Of a DNA stretch of 64,000 bases, positions 50,169-59,181 are shown in pieces. The stretch lies in NCBI GenBank assembly GCA_013154095.1, contig JAADDD010000003.1, forward strand, positions 124,001 through 188,000, in the 5' to 3' direction. The notes below the pieces were generated by a model, which was not told where the DNA came from, did not search any database, and saw only the letters and a list, made by a program, of their open reading frames with translations. The DNA comes from a bacterium. Its GTDB lineage: Archaea > JAADDD01. How positions within the stretch are numbered: the first letter of the stretch is position 1; each line of letters opens with the position of its first letter. Position numbers and translations under genes: made by a program.

Positions 50169-53102
50169 TTAACTTTTTTTCACTGCAAAAACTATTTTCT
50201 TACCTTCTATTGTCCATTCTTTTCCTTCAATTTTTTCAGTAGCTAGCTCTAATGATTTTGCTCGCGTTTCTCTAGCTATCATGTCAGAGAACTTGTTTAC
50301 AGCTTCTTGCAAATCTTTGTCTTCTGTCCATATTTTTAGCTCAATCACTGCATCTATTGGCAAATCAAGTTCTTTTCTCATTACTTGTACCCTCCTGATG
50401 ATTTCTCTTGCAAGAGCTTCTAGCCAGAGATCTCTATCTATTGCCGTGTCTAGCTCTCCTTTCACTATGTAATTTCCTTCTCCTTGACGAACTAGCTCTA
50501 CTTCCTTGACGTTGGCAGCACGAGCAATAATTTCTTTTAGTTCATTAATTTCTGCAGGAGAAAATTCTTGGAACAATCGTGGACCTGCATAGATGGTAGC
50601 TTTCCTGAGCGGCCAGCGCAGTTTTATTTTGTGCTCGTCTCGTTGGCGGAGCAATTGCTCAACAACTGCTCGCAGCTCTTCGTAGAGCTGGAGTAAACGT
50701 TCATCGAAGAGGAGCATGTACTGCCAAGGAAAATATTCTGCCTGCACAGTCTCTAGTGCTGGCTCAAAGCTGCGAACAAAAACCTGGTAAAGGAATTCTG
50801 CTAGGTGTGGCACAAACGGTGCCAGCAGCACGCAGAGCGCGCGCAGCATGCTGTACAGGCTATAATAAAATGCTTGCTTTTCCGCAGAGCTGGCCTCTTC
50901 CCAGGCCCTGTCACGAGAAAGTCTAACATAGAAACGGCTGAGATCTTCTAGCACGAAATTGCTCAGTTCTCTAATGGCTTGACTGAACTCAAAGTTGTCC
51001 ATGGCTTGCTTGTATCTTTGCGCTGTTGCCGCAAACTTTGCAAGCACTAACCTGTCTAGCAGCGTTAGCTTCACGGGATAAATATGCTGTGGCTCAAAGT
51101 TATCTAGGCGAAGATATTCTGCAGCAAAGCGGTAAATGTTCCAGAGCACAGTGAAAAACTGTCTTACCTGCGCAAGCTCTTCTTCGTCGTAGCGCAGCTC
51201 TTCCCATGGCTTTGTCTTCGAGAGAATGTAGTACCTGAGCACGTCTGCGCCGCCTATTCGCTCGTAAGCTTCTTCGTCTAGCAGGCCTATACGTTCAGAT
51301 TTATGCATTGTTCTGCCGTACTTGTCGTAGACCCAGCCATGCGCAACGATGCGCTCGTAGGGCTTACTTCCTTGCGCTAAGAACGTCTGCACTAGCAGGC
51401 TAAGGAACCATCCTCGGAACTGGTCAGGACCTTCTATTACTACGTCGGCCACTGCCTTACCTGCACGCCTACTAAGCGCAGCTACTCCTGCTCCAGAATC
51501 TGCCCATACATCAAAGATTGCAGGTACTCGGCGAAGCTGCGCTCCGCAACGCGGACAGCGCAGCTCCAGCTTGTCTAGCACGTCTATGTGCAGGTCATGC
51601 AGCTCCTTACCTGCCAGTTCCTCAATTTCCTTAGCGCTGCCTGCCACAAACACGTGGCCATTAGGACATTTCCACAGCGGAATAGGTGTGCCCCAGTAGC
51701 GCTGTCTCGCAATTGCCCAGTCAGGCATTGAATCAATTAACTGCAAGAAGTACCGCTTAAATTCCTCAGGATATATTTTTACCTCTTTTTCTACAATTTC
51801 TTTTAATTTTTCCTTGAACTTACTTCTTAGAACAACAATTTCTTCCACGCATCGAATAATTAATGGAGTCTTGCATCTCCAGCAAAGAGGATAACGGTGA
51901 ATTATTTTTCCTGCATGCACTAGCAAACCTCTCTGTTTGAGCAGCTCTATGATTTTCTCGTTTGCCTCAAAAACTCTAGTGCCAGCAAGAGCAGGAATTT
52001 CCTGCGTGTAGCGTCCTTCTTCGTCTACTGGGCTAAAAGCAGGAATACCGTACTGTCGGCAAACGAACCAGTCTTCTTTTCCGTGTCCAGGAGCACAGTG
52101 CACCACGCCAGTACCTTCTTCTAGTGAGACAAAGTCTGCGAGGATCACAGTGTGTACGCGCGGAAATCTCTGCTCTAGTTCGCGCTGGCACGGAACAAGG
52201 TCTTCGAAAATAAATTTATACTTCTTGCCTTCAAGTTCTTTTCCTTTAACTACTTTCTCTACCTGAAATTTTTTCCCTAGTAGTTCTTGCAACACAGAAA
52301 TTCTTTCCTTTGCAACTATCCAGCGCTCTCCATTTACTTGAACGTAAGCATACTCGAAATCGGGATGCACGGCAACTGCAAGATTTGCTGGAAGTGTCCA
52401 TGGTGTTGTAGTCCAGATAAGCAGGTAAGTGTTTTCCTCGTCTACTAGCGGAAACTTAACAAACACAGAAGGATCCTCGCGCTCCACGTACTTTTCGCTC
52501 ACCTCGTAGTCATCGGACAGCGTTGTCTGGCAGCGAGGGCACCACCAAACAGGAAACTGCTCGAACACAACAAGGCCTTGCTCGTAGGCTGACTTGAACG
52601 CCTTCCAGACAGCTTCCATGTACTCTTTATCCATCGTCCTGTATGTATTTTCCCAATCAAAGAGAACTCCTAAGCGCTCGAACTGTTTAGTCATGCCAGC
52701 AATGTTACGTTCAACTAGTTCCCTGCACCTGCGAATAAATTCATCCTTTCCGAGCTTTTCTTCTATTTCCTTCTTGCTAGAAATCCCTAGCTCTTTTTCC
52801 ACTTCTACTTCTACTGGTAAGCCGTGGCAGTCATAGCCAGGAGAACGGAACACATTATATCCTAATAAAATATGATACCGTATTATTACATCTTTAAGTA
52901 TTTTATTTCTGGCAGTACCAACATGAATCGTTGCTGCAGAAGGAAAAGGCGGACCATCAAGAAAGAAGTAGACTGGAGCTCCTGACCTGTAGCGGTCAAC
53001 TACGCGGTTTACGTTTATGCTGCGCCAGTATTCTTGCACAAACTTTTCTATTTCTGTCAACTTCGGAGCTGTCTGCTTAAAATACTGCTCAGCATTCTTC
53101 AA
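50169..53102 (-). CDS. ileS: Isoleucyl-tRNA synthetase
   Basis: 977 residues. PPFPSAATIHVGTARNKIL (HIGH as HVGT), SPGYDCHGLPVEVEVEKELG, WWCPRCQTTLSDDYE, LIWTTTPWTLPANLAVAVHP (editing), WAIARQRYWGTPIPLW and RGWFLSLLVQTFLA. The KMSKS loop reads GRTMHKSERIG near 600, a clear departure from KMSKSLGN. The start is a TTG (MKNAEQYF), as no ATG fits. It overlaps the CCA-enzyme end by 14 bases. Confidence 0.94.
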   Translation of the reverse strand: MKNAEQYFKQTAPKLTEIEKFVQEYWRSINVNRVVDRYRSGAPVYFFLDGPPFPSAATIHVGTARNKILKDVIIRYHILLGYNVFRSPGYDCHGLPVEVEVEKELGISSKKEIEEKLGKDEFIRRCRELVERNIAGMTKQFERLGVLFDWENTYRTMDKEYMEAVWKAFKSAYEQGLVVFEQFPVWWCPRCQTTLSDDYEVSEKYVEREDPSVFVKFPLVDEENTYLLIWTTTPWTLPANLAVAVHPDFEYAYVQVNGERWIVAKERISVLQELLGKKFQVEKVVKGKELEGKKYKFIFEDLVPCQRELEQRFPRVHTVILADFVSLEEGTGVVHCAPGHGKEDWFVCRQYGIPAFSPVDEEGRYTQEIPALAGTRVFEANEKIIELLKQRGLLVHAGKIIHRYPLCWRCKTPLIIRCVEEIVVLRSKFKEKLKEIVEKEVKIYPEEFKRYFLQLIDSMPDWAIARQRYWGTPIPLWKCPNGHVFVAGSAKEIEELAGKELHDLHIDVLDKLELRCPRCGAQLRRVPAIFDVWADSGAGVAALSRRAGKAVADVVIEGPDQFRGWFLSLLVQTFLAQGSKPYERIVAHGWVYDKYGRTMHKSERIGLLDEEAYERIGGADVLRYYILSKTKPWEELRYDEEELAQVRQFFTVLWNIYRFAAEYLRLDNFEPQHIYPVKLTLLDRLVLAKFAATAQRYKQAMDNFEFSQAIRELSNFVLEDLSRFYVRLSRDRAWEEASSAEKQAFYYSLYSMLRALCVLLAPFVPHLAEFLYQVFVRSFEPALETVQAEYFPWQYMLLFDERLLQLYEELRAVVEQLLRQRDEHKIKLRWPLRKATIYAGPRLFQEFSPAEINELKEIIARAANVKEVELVRQGEGNYIVKGELDTAIDRDLWLEALAREIIRRVQVMRKELDLPIDAVIELKIWTEDKDLQEAVNKFSDMIARETRAKSLELATEKIEGKEWTIEGKKIVFAVKKS

Positions 53103-54366
53103 TTTCCCACCGCTTTACTTGCTGCAGGAATGTAGCACGCGCAAGCTCGCTCTCTTTAAGTAAATGCTCGACGAACTCCTTAATATTCCTTAGCCTTCTT
53201 TTATACACGGCATAAATTCTAGTGTCTTCTAACCCAAAAGTGAGAGCATCGGCATGTTCATGTACAAACTGTTTAACAGCTGAAACAAGCCAAATATATG
53301 GTCCGAGCTTTATACCTAGCTCTGGAAGTTCGCTGTTCAGCAGCTTGAACTCAATACAGTAAATTCCGCTACTAGGAGAGTGTACCTCGTATTCTAGCAC
53401 AAAAAATCCTTCTTGTTGTAGTCTACGCTTAAGACGAGAAAAGAAAGCTGTTGCTTGTGCAAGTACTTTTTTCCCAAAAACATTCTCTGGCAAGTAAAAC
53501 GTAAGTTTATATTTTTTTAGTACAGGTTTTTCTTGCGGAAGTGCATCTACTGTCTGAAATGTTGCATAGAGTAGCCGAGCAAAGCGCTGGTAGGACAAAC
53601 TTGCTGCAGCATTTCGTGTAGGCAGCACAGGATCAATGATAATTATTGGAGAGCGGAGCTTGGGCGCGCTGAGCACAGCTCTTGCAGCTGCAAGACTGCC
53701 GTACCTTTGCTCGATGTCGATGTAAATAGGCGGCTTAGAAGTACAGAGCGAGGCAAGGCAGCGCTCAAAGCCACCATAGTAAATTATTAACAGTTCTGCA
53801 GCATACCCTGAAAGTCCAGAAATGTATGATTCTGCACCGTAGCAGTGCACTAGCTGCAAGTACTTTTTCAGTATTCTAACTTCGTCGCGCTGTTCTGCAG
53901 CAAGTCTTGAGCGCACGTACTGCACATGAAATGGTGTTACATCAGTTATGCATACAAATTCTTCGGGTCTCTCTATTTTGTACACAGGAACAACATCAAC
54001 TTCAAAATCTTTGTATTTTCCTCGAATATATTGTCGGGAAGCTTTAATCGGCTGGCAGCTTTCTAGCACTTGTTTGGCTACTTCTTCTGTAAACTTTTCC
54101 ATTACATGCTTAGCAGTACCTTTTTTGAAGAGAAGAAAAATATCTACTTCTCTTTTTCCTTTAACCCAAGTGTTTTTTCCAACTGAACCACATATATTAA
54201 CATCTTCTATTTCTTTAATACCTTGAACAGCTTTTCTGAACTTTTCTTGCAGTTCTGCTGCAGTAGCTTCTACGTATTCGCGCTCTTTCTTGTCAGGAAC
54301 AGCTTGAGGATAGAGCTGCTGCTTGAGCTTTCTTAGCCGCTGTTCTAGTTCAGCTCTTTCTAGCAT
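53089..54366 (-). CDS. cca: CCA-adding enzyme, archaeal class I
   Basis: 425 residues. Adds or repairs CCA at tRNA 3' ends. ICGSVGKNTWVKGKREVDIFLLF near 60-80 gives the GS-x-G and DxD-like catalytic pattern of class I. VPVYKI has the third Asp before it (DFEVDVVPV). GLSGYAAELLIIYYGG and DPVLPTRNAAASLS follow. Needed for tRNA-Thr and tRNA-Asp here, which lack encoded CCA. Overlaps Cgi121 upstream by 17 bases. Confidence 0.94.
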   Translation of the reverse strand: MLERAELEQRLRKLKQQLYPQAVPDKKEREYVEATAAELQEKFRKAVQGIKEIEDVNICGSVGKNTWVKGKREVDIFLLFKKGTAKHVMEKFTEEVAKQVLESCQPIKASRQYIRGKYKDFEVDVVPVYKIERPEEFVCITDVTPFHVQYVRSRLAAEQRDEVRILKKYLQLVHCYGAESYISGLSGYAAELLIIYYGGFERCLASLCTSKPPIYIDIEQRYGSLAAARAVLSAPKLRSPIIIIDPVLPTRNAAASLSYQRFARLLYATFQTVDALPQEKPVLKKYKLTFYLPENVFGKKVLAQATAFFSRLKRRLQQEGFFVLEYEVHSPSSGIYCIEFKLLNSELPELGIKLGPYIWLVSAVKQFVHEHADALTFGLEDTRIYAVYKRRLRNIKEFVEHLLKESELARATFLQQVKRWEIEEC

Positions 54367-54850
54367 TACTCTCTAGATTAAGCAAGGCTATTCTAGTAAT
54401 AATAACTGCTTCTCTGTCACTGCCAAACACCTGCTGCAGCAGCCGTTTCTCTGGTCTAGGACTTGTTTCTTTTGCAGAGAATAGCCGACAAAATTCTTGC
54501 TCTAGCTGCTCAAGTTTTTCTTTTTCCTGCTCCACTGCTACAAGACAGACTAGTTTTTCGCGCTCTTTTAGTCCAGCATAATCTAGTGCATCGTCTACCT
54601 GTCTTGTACCTGCTGCGCGTAGAAGTATTTCCAGCTGGAAACTTTTCGCTATTAAGCGCTGTTCTTGCAGCGCTAGCCACGCCTGGTAGAGCGCATGAAA
54701 TGCATGAAAATACGAAACTATGAGCGATCCTCGGATAACTTGCACGAACTGTTTGGCTTTCAGCCAGGAAAGTATCTCTTCTTTTTTGTCTTGCTGCAAG
54801 TCGTAGAAGCCTGCACCAAGCCACGCACTTCCTGCTTGGCGGAACTTCAT
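54350..54850 (-). CDS. cgi121: KEOPS subunit Cgi121
   Basis: 166 residues. HAFHALYQAWLALQEQRLIA, then KSFQLEILLRAAGTRQVDDA and LDYAGLKE, is the conserved Cgi121 core, which binds the CCA end of tRNA and recruits it to Bud32-Kae1. Its place between the CCA enzyme and Nob1 is therefore apt. The ATG overlaps the Hsp20 stop as ATGA. Confidence 0.87.
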   Translation of the reverse strand: MKFRQAGSAWLGAGFYDLQQDKKEEILSWLKAKQFVQVIRGSLIVSYFHAFHALYQAWLALQEQRLIAKSFQLEILLRAAGTRQVDDALDYAGLKEREKLVCLVAVEQEKEKLEQLEQEFCRLFSAKETSPRPEKRLLQQVFGSDREAVIITRIALLNLESNARKS

Positions 54851-55125
54851 AATCTCCGCAACTTGACTGTAAGCACACCGTTCCTGAAGTCAAGATCCGC
54901 GAGCTCGTACTTGTCTGGCGGTAAGTGAATCGTGCGCGTTACTGTAACTTCGTGGACTTCGCGCTCGTACACAGCTTTGCGTTTGTAGCTAATTATGACT
55001 TTATCTTCTTCTAGCTTAACTTGAGGCAGCTCTTCTGTCTGCCTTGTATTAACTACTATTACCACTTCTTTGTCGTAGTCAAGTACTTCTGCTGGAGGCT
55101 CGAAGGTTATTCTATCCTCCTGCAT
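54847..55125 (-). CDS. Hsp20-like small heat-shock or CS-domain protein
   Basis: About 92 residues from the ATG giving MQEDRITFEP, overlapping the end of Nob1. It is a beta-sandwich protein: VIVVNTRQTEELPQVKLEED, then IHLPPDKYELADLDFRNGVL with the ACD signature NGVLTVKL. It lacks the long N-terminal arm and C-terminal IxI of oligomeric sHsps, so it may be a CS-type co-chaperone. Confidence 0.8.
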   Translation of the reverse strand: MQEDRITFEPPAEVLDYDKEVVIVVNTRQTEELPQVKLEEDKVIISYKRKAVYEREVHEVTVTRTIHLPPDKYELADLDFRNGVLTVKLRRL

Positions 55126-55580
55126 CGTTCTCCGCAATAAGGACAAGTTGGCTGCGCGGAATAGTGGCCGCAAGCAGGACAATAATAGCGGAACCGACGA
55201 ATCACACGCTTTATCCCTTTACGTATAACTGGCATGAAGCTTACACCAAGCAGTGCTGCAATATTTTGCACGCAGTAATCATCTGTCAGCAAAATTGTTT
55301 CTTTTCCTGCTTCTTTCAGCTCAAGTGCCAGTGCTAGCAACTCTATATCAGCGGAAGAAAGTCTTGCCAAAAAGCCTCTTTTTTCAGCAAGCTGTTTTAC
55401 CTTTTCAAGATAGTGTTTGCTCGGTAGATAGATTTTCAGCAAGCCAGATTCCTTTACCATGTTCACGTGATAATCTTTGAGTTCTTCGGCTACTTTAGGA
55501 GTTGTCACGAGCTCGCCGATGTTCAAGTTAATGCTTTTCAGGTTGATCAGTGCAGAGGCATCGAGCACATACGTCGGCAT
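55107..55580 (-). CDS. nob1: rRNA maturation endonuclease Nob1
   Basis: 157 residues. PIN domain: YVLDASALINL at 4-14, ELLALALELK with acidic residues, ETILLTDDYCVQNIAALLG; followed by a zinc ribbon, YYCPACGHY...CPYCGERC. It cuts the 3' end of pre-16S rRNA. Correct length for archaeal Nob1. One base separates its ATG from the stop of the M50 protease gene. Confidence 0.92.
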   Translation of the reverse strand: MPTYVLDASALINLKSINLNIGELVTTPKVAEELKDYHVNMVKESGLLKIYLPSKHYLEKVKQLAEKRGFLARLSSADIELLALALELKEAGKETILLTDDYCVQNIAALLGVSFMPVIRKGIKRVIRRFRYYCPACGHYSAQPTCPYCGERCRRIE

Positions 55581-55581
55581 A

Positions 55582-56175
55582 TTATAGATAATATATTGTC
55601 AATATGAATATTATAATAAGTGACACGAACCACAGCGCGTATATGTCAGGGCGCTGGAGCGCAACCTTGCTGCCATCGAGCGGAGGAATAGGTAAGCTGT
55701 TGAAGAGGGCAAGGTAAACATTAATTCTTATTACCATCAGTGCTGCCAGCGAAAGAATTGCGCTGCGAGCAAGCAGCACTAAAGGGAGCAGGGCCCAAAA
55801 AATTGCTGCAACTAGTATGTTTGCTAGCGGGCCGGCAAGCGCGATCTTCCATGCAGCCTCAAGCTCTGCTTCTTCTGTTGGAATAATATACACTGCTCCG
55901 GGAGCAGCAAACACGAAGCCGAAAAAAGAAAACATCAGTGCAAGTAAAAGACCAAAAGGCCAGATTTTATACCTTGCATAAAAGCCATGCTTTATGGCAA
56001 CGTATCGGTGAGCAAGTTCATGCGGCACAAAACTTAGAGCTACAACAAAAAAGTACAGCGCAAATAATAGTGGATGAATTAAAAGTACGTGAAAAGAAGC
56101 TATGTAGAACGCTAGTGCAATGACTATAGCTGAAAGCAGCAATTCGCAAATTTCTTCAGACGTGATATTATACAT
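55582..56175 (-). CDS. Site-2-type M50 membrane metalloprotease
   Basis: 197 residues with about five helices. Zinc motif in FVPHELAHRYVAIKHGFYAR (HELAH) near 51, and the second motif NSLPIPPLDGSKVAL near 161 in place of NPxPxxDG. This is the compact archaeal S2P-like family. It starts the minus-strand operon leading to Nob1, Hsp20, Cgi121, CCA enzyme and IleRS, and is divergent from the PRC-barrel gene. Confidence 0.87.
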   Translation of the reverse strand: MYNITSEEICELLLSAIVIALAFYIASFHVLLIHPLLFALYFFVVALSFVPHELAHRYVAIKHGFYARYKIWPFGLLLALMFSFFGFVFAAPGAVYIIPTEEAELEAAWKIALAGPLANILVAAIFWALLPLVLLARSAILSLAALMVIRINVYLALFNSLPIPPLDGSKVALQRPDIYALWFVSLIIIFILTIYYL

Positions 56176-56212
56176 AAATTATTATATACGACTGCTTAAG
56201 TTAAATAGTTTT

Positions 56213-56219
56213 GAGGTGG
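56213..56219 (+). promoter_or_regulatory. Shine-Dalgarno site before PRC-barrel gene
   Basis: GAGGTGG lies five bases before the ATG at 56225, the same sequence as at 50025. It rejects the long in-frame extension upstream. Confidence 0.6.
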
Positions 56220-56224
56220 TAGAG

Positions 56225-56449
56225 ATGCCAATGACATTATCTTCACTCTATAATAAAGATGTGTACACTGAAGGAGGCAAGTATGTAGGAAAAGTTGTAG
56301 ATGCGCTAATAGATCCAGATGCAGGAAAGGTTGTTGGACTGCTGATCGATACGCGCGGGTCTACTTATTTTCAAGGTTCCAGCAGGTACAAGGCAATTCC
56401 TTTCGAAAGAGTTATTTCCGTGCACGACATTATCTTGATTAGGGAGTGA
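56225..56449 (+). CDS. PRC-barrel protein
   Basis: 74 residues. LSSLYNKDVYTEGGKYVGKV, then VDALIDPDAGKVVGLLID and YKAIPFERVISVHDIILI, is a single PRC-barrel. In archaea such proteins lie beside sepF or ftsZ and interact with the division machinery. The next gene is sepF, six bases on. The start is set by a strong ribosome binding site. Confidence 0.88.
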   Translation: MPMTLSSLYNKDVYTEGGKYVGKVVDALIDPDAGKVVGLLIDTRGSTYFQGSSRYKAIPFERVISVHDIILIRE

Positions 56450-56454
56450 GATTT

Positions 56455-56865
56455 ATGGTACTCATTATTAAAAAGCTGAAGACTGTGTTTGGGTCTTCTA
56501 AAAGTGTAGAAATTTCTACGGCTAAACAGGAACCAGGAAAATACATAGAAGATGAAATAGATTTAACTGAACTTTTTAGAAGAAAGGATGAAGAATTGCC
56601 AAAACTTTCAGTGATAGTTGTAAAAGAAATCAGAGCAGGTATAGAGGACCTAATCATAAGTAATATTAGAGCCGGTAACATCTTACTGATTAAAATCAAT
56701 CCAGAAGAGCTGCAGCTGCGCATGGAAATCAAGAACACGTGGGAGCTCATTAAATCTAAAATAAAGGATTATGGTGGCAGGCTATACCAAGTAGCCGAGA
56801 ATCTTATAATTGCACTACCGCCAAAAGTTAATCTAGTAAAGCTAGAAGAATCGTTCGAGCGCTAG
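56455..56865 (+). CDS. sepF: SepF cell-division membrane anchor of FtsZ
   Basis: 136 residues. An amphipathic N-terminus (VLIIKKLKTVFG), a variable acidic linker, then the SepF core LSVIVVKEIRAGIEDLII, SNIRAGNILLIKI and DYGGRLYQVAENLIIALPPKV. It recruits FtsZ to the membrane in archaea lacking FtsA. ATG chosen after GGGAGTGAG; the upstream GTG is in the binding site. The 3' end overlaps convergent tmcA by 4 bases. Confidence 0.88.
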   Translation: MVLIIKKLKTVFGSSKSVEISTAKQEPGKYIEDEIDLTELFRRKDEELPKLSVIVVKEIRAGIEDLIISNIRAGNILLIKINPEELQLRMEIKNTWELIKSKIKDYGGRLYQVAENLIIALPPKVNLVKLEESFER

Positions 56866-59168
56866 CGCAGCAAGTACTCGTATTTTTTGAGCAAGAGTTC
56901 AGTAATCTCTCTTATGCGCTTTATAACAGTTCTTCTGCTAACTCCTATTTCTCGCTTCACCTCTTTCCATTTTTTGTTCTGTAGCAGTTTTACAACCATG
57001 ATTTTTTTGTCTAGCTCGTCCAGTAGTGGTCTGTCTGGATCTAGAAAATATGTGCATGCAAGCTTTCTCAGTAAACCATAAACAGATTCGTAGCAGGTAG
57101 CTCCGTGCAAGAACGCTCTAATTCCCTGCAGCTCTACCAGCAAGAATCTTGGAGCTCTGCGCTCGAAGTATTGCTTATCGTATGCGCTGACTTCTAGCAG
57201 CGCTAGTGCAATCTCTGGCTCAAGGTTTCTGTGCGCATCAAGCAATGAACCAAGCAGCTTGAGCTTAAAAGCATAGTTGTAGTCTTGCACCGCTTTTTTC
57301 ACCTTTTCAGTGAGCGGCTTCAGCACAACAACGCTGTACTCTCCTGAAGAAGCTTGGCGTAGCGGGCTAATGTGTACAGGATAAAATCCATTCTTTGCCC
57401 AGAAGCGAACTAGTTCAGGCGTAGCGCCGAACCCAGAGCCAAGCCAGTCATAGCCGCGCTTTCTTGCCCAATCTTCCAGGAACCGGAGAGCAGCACTGCC
57501 TATTCCTTTACCCTGCACGTCTGGATGAGTAGCAATGCGCACTATGCGCATTCCTCGTAGCGTAGGAAAAACCTCGTCCTGGTAATTTTGTCCTACTTTG
57601 CACGGTATGAGATTACCGGATGGATCAAACCCTCTAGTAATCTTTTTTGCTGTTTCTTTGTCAAGACCGCCCTCGTACGCTACCTGAATAGCATTCACTA
57701 TTTTTCCAGTACTTGTTCTAGTGACAAAGGCATCGTGGTGCGGAGCATCTGCAAGTAGCTGCAGATCCATGGGGCTGTTCCTGTAATGCGCCAGGATGTA
57801 GATGCCGAAATAGGCGCGCAGGTCCTTGTCGTTGCGCTCGAACCACTCGCGCAGGTCGGGGTGCTCGAACACTAGCTGTCCTTGCTCGATTGCCCGTAGA
57901 TCTTCCTGCTCTAGCTTTTCTGGTTCTGCGTCAAGAAGCAGCGCGTCGTAGAGCCAGCGCTCTATGTAATCACCAGGAGCATACCTTATCGGTGTTTCCA
58001 TCTTGTATTCTTCGAGCTGTTCCAGCTGAGCTTTCCTGAGTCTACCGAGAAAGCGGACAGAAAAGCCTCTGCCGGCTCCTTCGTATCCATGAATAGTGGA
58101 CGAATAAACTATTTTGTCGAACCTGTCAAAGTACTTAAACAAGAGAGTAGTAGGAAAGGCTGCTGCTTCGTCGACAATGAGCAGGTCTGGTCTTGGAGCA
58201 TCAAGTACCTGGAGCGGTTTCCTGTACAGTACTTCTATCCCTTTTGCTTTTACCTTTTTTCCTTCGCGAGAAAATTCTATTCCTAGAGCTTTCAGCCCTT
58301 TTTCGAGAAACTCAAAGAACGGCTGTACATTTTCTGCTTCTGGAGAGGTGACAATTATCCTTTTCTTTATTTTTCCTAAATATATTAAATATGCTGCAGC
58401 AAGCCCTAAACTTGCTGTTTTTCCTCTTCCACGATCTGCGATAAGAATGAATGCTTTTTTCTGCGAGATATAAAAATTGGCAAGCTTTTCTATGCATGTT
58501 GCTTGATCCTGCGTTTTGCAGATCTCTGCTAAGGTAGAAGGAATGTTCGCAGTAATTTCTTGCTCCTCTCGAAATTCTTGTGTTGTCCAGTTTACCGGTT
58601 TCAGCACTTTTTCTTTGTCTGCATCAATAATTACAATTCCTGGATGCTCTTCCAGTTTTCGTATAATTCTAGGAATGAAGTTGTGGCGCACATCTTTCAG
58701 CGTGTAGGGAGGAGTGATAAATGTGCGGTGCACCAGTAACCAGGCTCTTCTCCATACACGGAATGCTGGAGCCAGCAGCAGTATTAGTCCACTACCGCGC
58801 ACTGTTTCGACTGCTCTGCCAAGATCATCTGCGCGTAGATCATGCGTAGCATCTAGTACTAGGCAGTCAAACGTTGTGCCTAGAATTTTCTTTGTTCGGC
58901 CATATTCGACCAGTTTTACGGAAAATTTCTTCTCTAGCTGATCCTTGAACTGCTGAAACCTACGCTGAGATAAAGTGTTTTCTGCAACACTGTCAGTTAA
59001 ATATAGCAATTTAACTTGAGGATATTCGAGAAAGAATTCGTTAGCAACTTCTGCTGCCAGAGCTAATTTTTTATCTGTGTCTCCAGTTAGGACAACCATT
59101 CTTCGTTGGTAGCTTTTTGTTGCTTCTTCTTTTAGCTGTTCTACCACAGCTTTAAGTTCGGGCTTCAT
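56862..59168 (-). CDS. tmcA: tRNA(Met) cytidine acetyltransferase TmcA
   Basis: 768 residues. Makes ac4C34 in elongator tRNA-Met and, in thermophiles, other RNA sites. Order seen: N-terminal DUF1726-like region, RecD-type helicase with Walker A LIADRGRGKTASLGLAAA near 245 and LLIVDEAAAFPT, a GNAT domain with ATHPDVQGKGIGSAALRFLE near 540, and a C-terminal tail with an HTH-like VSRRTVIKRIREI. Confidence 0.94.
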   Translation of the reverse strand: MKPELKAVVEQLKEEATKSYQRRMVVLTGDTDKKLALAAEVANEFFLEYPQVKLLYLTDSVAENTLSQRRFQQFKDQLEKKFSVKLVEYGRTKKILGTTFDCLVLDATHDLRADDLGRAVETVRGSGLILLLAPAFRVWRRAWLLVHRTFITPPYTLKDVRHNFIPRIIRKLEEHPGIVIIDADKEKVLKPVNWTTQEFREEQEITANIPSTLAEICKTQDQATCIEKLANFYISQKKAFILIADRGRGKTASLGLAAAYLIYLGKIKKRIIVTSPEAENVQPFFEFLEKGLKALGIEFSREGKKVKAKGIEVLYRKPLQVLDAPRPDLLIVDEAAAFPTTLLFKYFDRFDKIVYSSTIHGYEGAGRGFSVRFLGRLRKAQLEQLEEYKMETPIRYAPGDYIERWLYDALLLDAEPEKLEQEDLRAIEQGQLVFEHPDLREWFERNDKDLRAYFGIYILAHYRNSPMDLQLLADAPHHDAFVTRTSTGKIVNAIQVAYEGGLDKETAKKITRGFDPSGNLIPCKVGQNYQDEVFPTLRGMRIVRIATHPDVQGKGIGSAALRFLEDWARKRGYDWLGSGFGATPELVRFWAKNGFYPVHISPLRQASSGEYSVVVLKPLTEKVKKAVQDYNYAFKLKLLGSLLDAHRNLEPEIALALLEVSAYDKQYFERRAPRFLLVELQGIRAFLHGATCYESVYGLLRKLACTYFLDPDRPLLDELDKKIMVVKLLQNKKWKEVKREIGVSRRTVIKRIREITELLLKKYEYLLR

Positions 59169-59181
59169 ACTGTTTCACTCT

